From Bacterioplanoides sp. SCSIO 12839 (GTDB taxonomy: Bacteria; Pseudomonadota; Gammaproteobacteria; Pseudomonadales; Oceanobacteraceae), in contig NZ_CP073745.1 in NCBI RefSeq assembly GCF_024397975.1, forward strand, positions 3,250,501 to 3,314,500: 64,000 nucleotides of DNA. The letters run 5' to 3'. Positions 63,060 to 64,000 of the stretch are shown here, piece after piece (positions within the stretch are counted from its first letter, which is position 1; each line of letters starts with the position of its first letter). The position numbers were made by a program, and so were the translations under genes. The notes under the pieces were generated by a model, which worked only from the letters and a program-made list of their open reading frames with translations, was not told the DNA's origin and searched no databases.

Positions 63060-64000
63060 TGGCTGGCACTGACTTTTCCCGCACCATGTCTGAAACAACC
63101 AGCCAGCACGGCTTTGACCGCAGCCGCGCCTGGTTTGCCAGCATTCACGTTGACCTGATTTTATTGCTTCTATTGCTGGTACTGACGGGAAGTGGACTGC
63201 TGCTATTGTACAGCGCCAGCGGCCAGGACTGGCACATGGTCAAGCGTCAGGCCATTCATTATGGTATTGGTTTTGTTGCCCTGTTTATTGCGGCACAAAT
63301 TCCTCCAAGAATGTATCAACGTCTGGCCCCCTGGGGTTACGCCGCGGGCCTGATTGCCTTAATCGGTGTATTGGTTGCAGGCGTTGGTGCCAAGGGCGCA
63401 CAACGCTGGCTCGACCTGCCTGGATTACCGCGTTTTCAGCCGTCTGAGCTGGTAAAACTTGCCCTGCCATTAACGGTTGCCTGGTACATGGCCAAGCGCC
63501 CGGTACCTCCTAAGTTTTTTGATCTGGTCAAAGCGCTGGCAATCGTTGCCATACCCACCGTGCTGATTCTGAAACAGCCGGATTTAGGCACTTCCATTCT
63601 GGTCAGTACGTCCGGGTTATTGGTGCTGTTTTTTGCTGGTATGCCGTGGTGGCTGATTTTTTCGATGGTTGGCCTGGTTGCCGCCTGTGCACCACTGATG
63701 TGGTTTTTTGTGATGCGCGAATACCAGAAACAGCGGGTCTTAACCTTTCTGAACCCGGAGAGCGACCCACTCGGTTCTGGCTGGAACATCATTCAATCGA
63801 AAACCGCCATTGGTTCTGGTGGCATTGAAGGCAAAGGGTTTATGCAGGGCACCCAGTCGCAGCTGGAGTTCCTGCCGGAGAGCCATACTGACTTTATTAT
63901 TGCCGTGCTGGCGGAAGAACTCGGGCTTATTGGCGTGTTGGCGCTGCTGACACTGTATTTTCTGATTATCTTACGTTGCCTGATTTTATCCGTACGCTGT
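63059..64000 (+). CDS. rodA: Rod-shape peptidoglycan glycosyltransferase RodA (3' end outside window)
   Basis: 314 codons are visible and the frame is still open at the edge. SEDS-family membrane helices and motifs are present: PSELVKLALPL, LKQPDLGTSILV, NPESDPLGSGWNIIQSKTAIGSGG and FLPESHTDFI. It polymerises glycan strands with PBP2. The start ATG at 63059 overlaps the mrdA stop. The catalytic-region Asp is in the QPDLGTS and ESHTDF blocks typical of the family. Confidence 0.95.
   Translation, partial: MAGTDFSRTMSETTSQHGFDRSRAWFASIHVDLILLLLLLVLTGSGLLLLYSASGQDWHMVKRQAIHYGIGFVALFIAAQIPPRMYQRLAPWGYAAGLIALIGVLVAGVGAKGAQRWLDLPGLPRFQPSELVKLALPLTVAWYMAKRPVPPKFFDLVKALAIVAIPTVLILKQPDLGTSILVSTSGLLVLFFAGMPWWLIFSMVGLVAACAPLMWFFVMREYQKQRVLTFLNPESDPLGSGWNIIQSKTAIGSGGIEGKGFMQGTQSQLEFLPESHTDFIIAVLAEELGLIGVLALLTLYFLIILRCLILSVRC

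Overview
The window looks like chromosome of a marine-type gammaproteobacterium of the Pseudomonas/Oceanospirillales kind. Three things suggest this: the gene order proA-nadD-rsfS-rlmH-mrdA-rodA at the right end, a lipA/lipB/ybeD/dacA block, and a kpsMTED-type (group 2, ABC-transporter) capsule export system. No genus can be named from sequence alone. I see no rRNA, tRNA, CRISPR array, transposase or phage gene.

Layout. (1) 1-1102: start of a class III alcohol dehydrogenase (formaldehyde detoxification) divergent from a LysR regulator. (2) 1153-6182: an ECF sigma factor, a membrane anti-sigma protein, a subtilisin-like lipoprotein protease and an outer-membrane protein in one leftward operon. 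It faces a large lipoprotein gene across a mirror-symmetric pair of near-identical promoter-like elements. The anti-sigma periplasmic tail resembles the propeptide of the neighbouring protease, which suggests a self-contained surface-signalling module. (3) 6401-15038: secreted phosphoesterases: a glycerophosphodiesterase, a 979-residue PI-PLC/EEP/beta-trefoil protein, an AraC regulator, and a phosphodiesterase with hemopexin-like repeats. (4) 15190-18664: lipA, lipB, ybeD and dacA, with a REP-like palindromic element. (5) 18800-24341: two tandem alkaline phosphatases, an exported coiled-coil protein, a small membrane protein and a PagL-like lipid A deacylase.

(6) 24346-53360: a capsule locus of about 29 kb. 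KpsM, T, E and D export genes sit at its upstream end and the Kdo-linker transferases KpsC and KpsS at its far end. Between them are dTDP-rhamnose synthesis (rfbA, C, D, B), galE, many glycosyltransferases, a PIG-L deacetylase/glycosyltransferase fusion and a GNAT-like protein. There is also a sulfation set: APS kinase (cysC), PAP phosphatase (cysQ), an SLC13-type permease and two sulfotransferases. The natural reading is a sulfated, rhamnose-containing capsule, which is uncommon in bacteria. The middle of the locus (about 27.8-45 kb) is visibly AT-richer than its flanks.

(7) 53566-58265: YchJ-like, DUF3549-like, a small coiled-coil membrane protein, a methyltransferase and two tandem membrane proteins with degenerate GGDEF domains. 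(8) 58406-64000: proA-nadD-rsfS-rlmH-mrdA-rodA, with rodA cut by the window edge. In Pseudomonas the blocks in (4) and (8) are neighbours, so this chromosome has been rearranged between them and the capsule lies in the gap.
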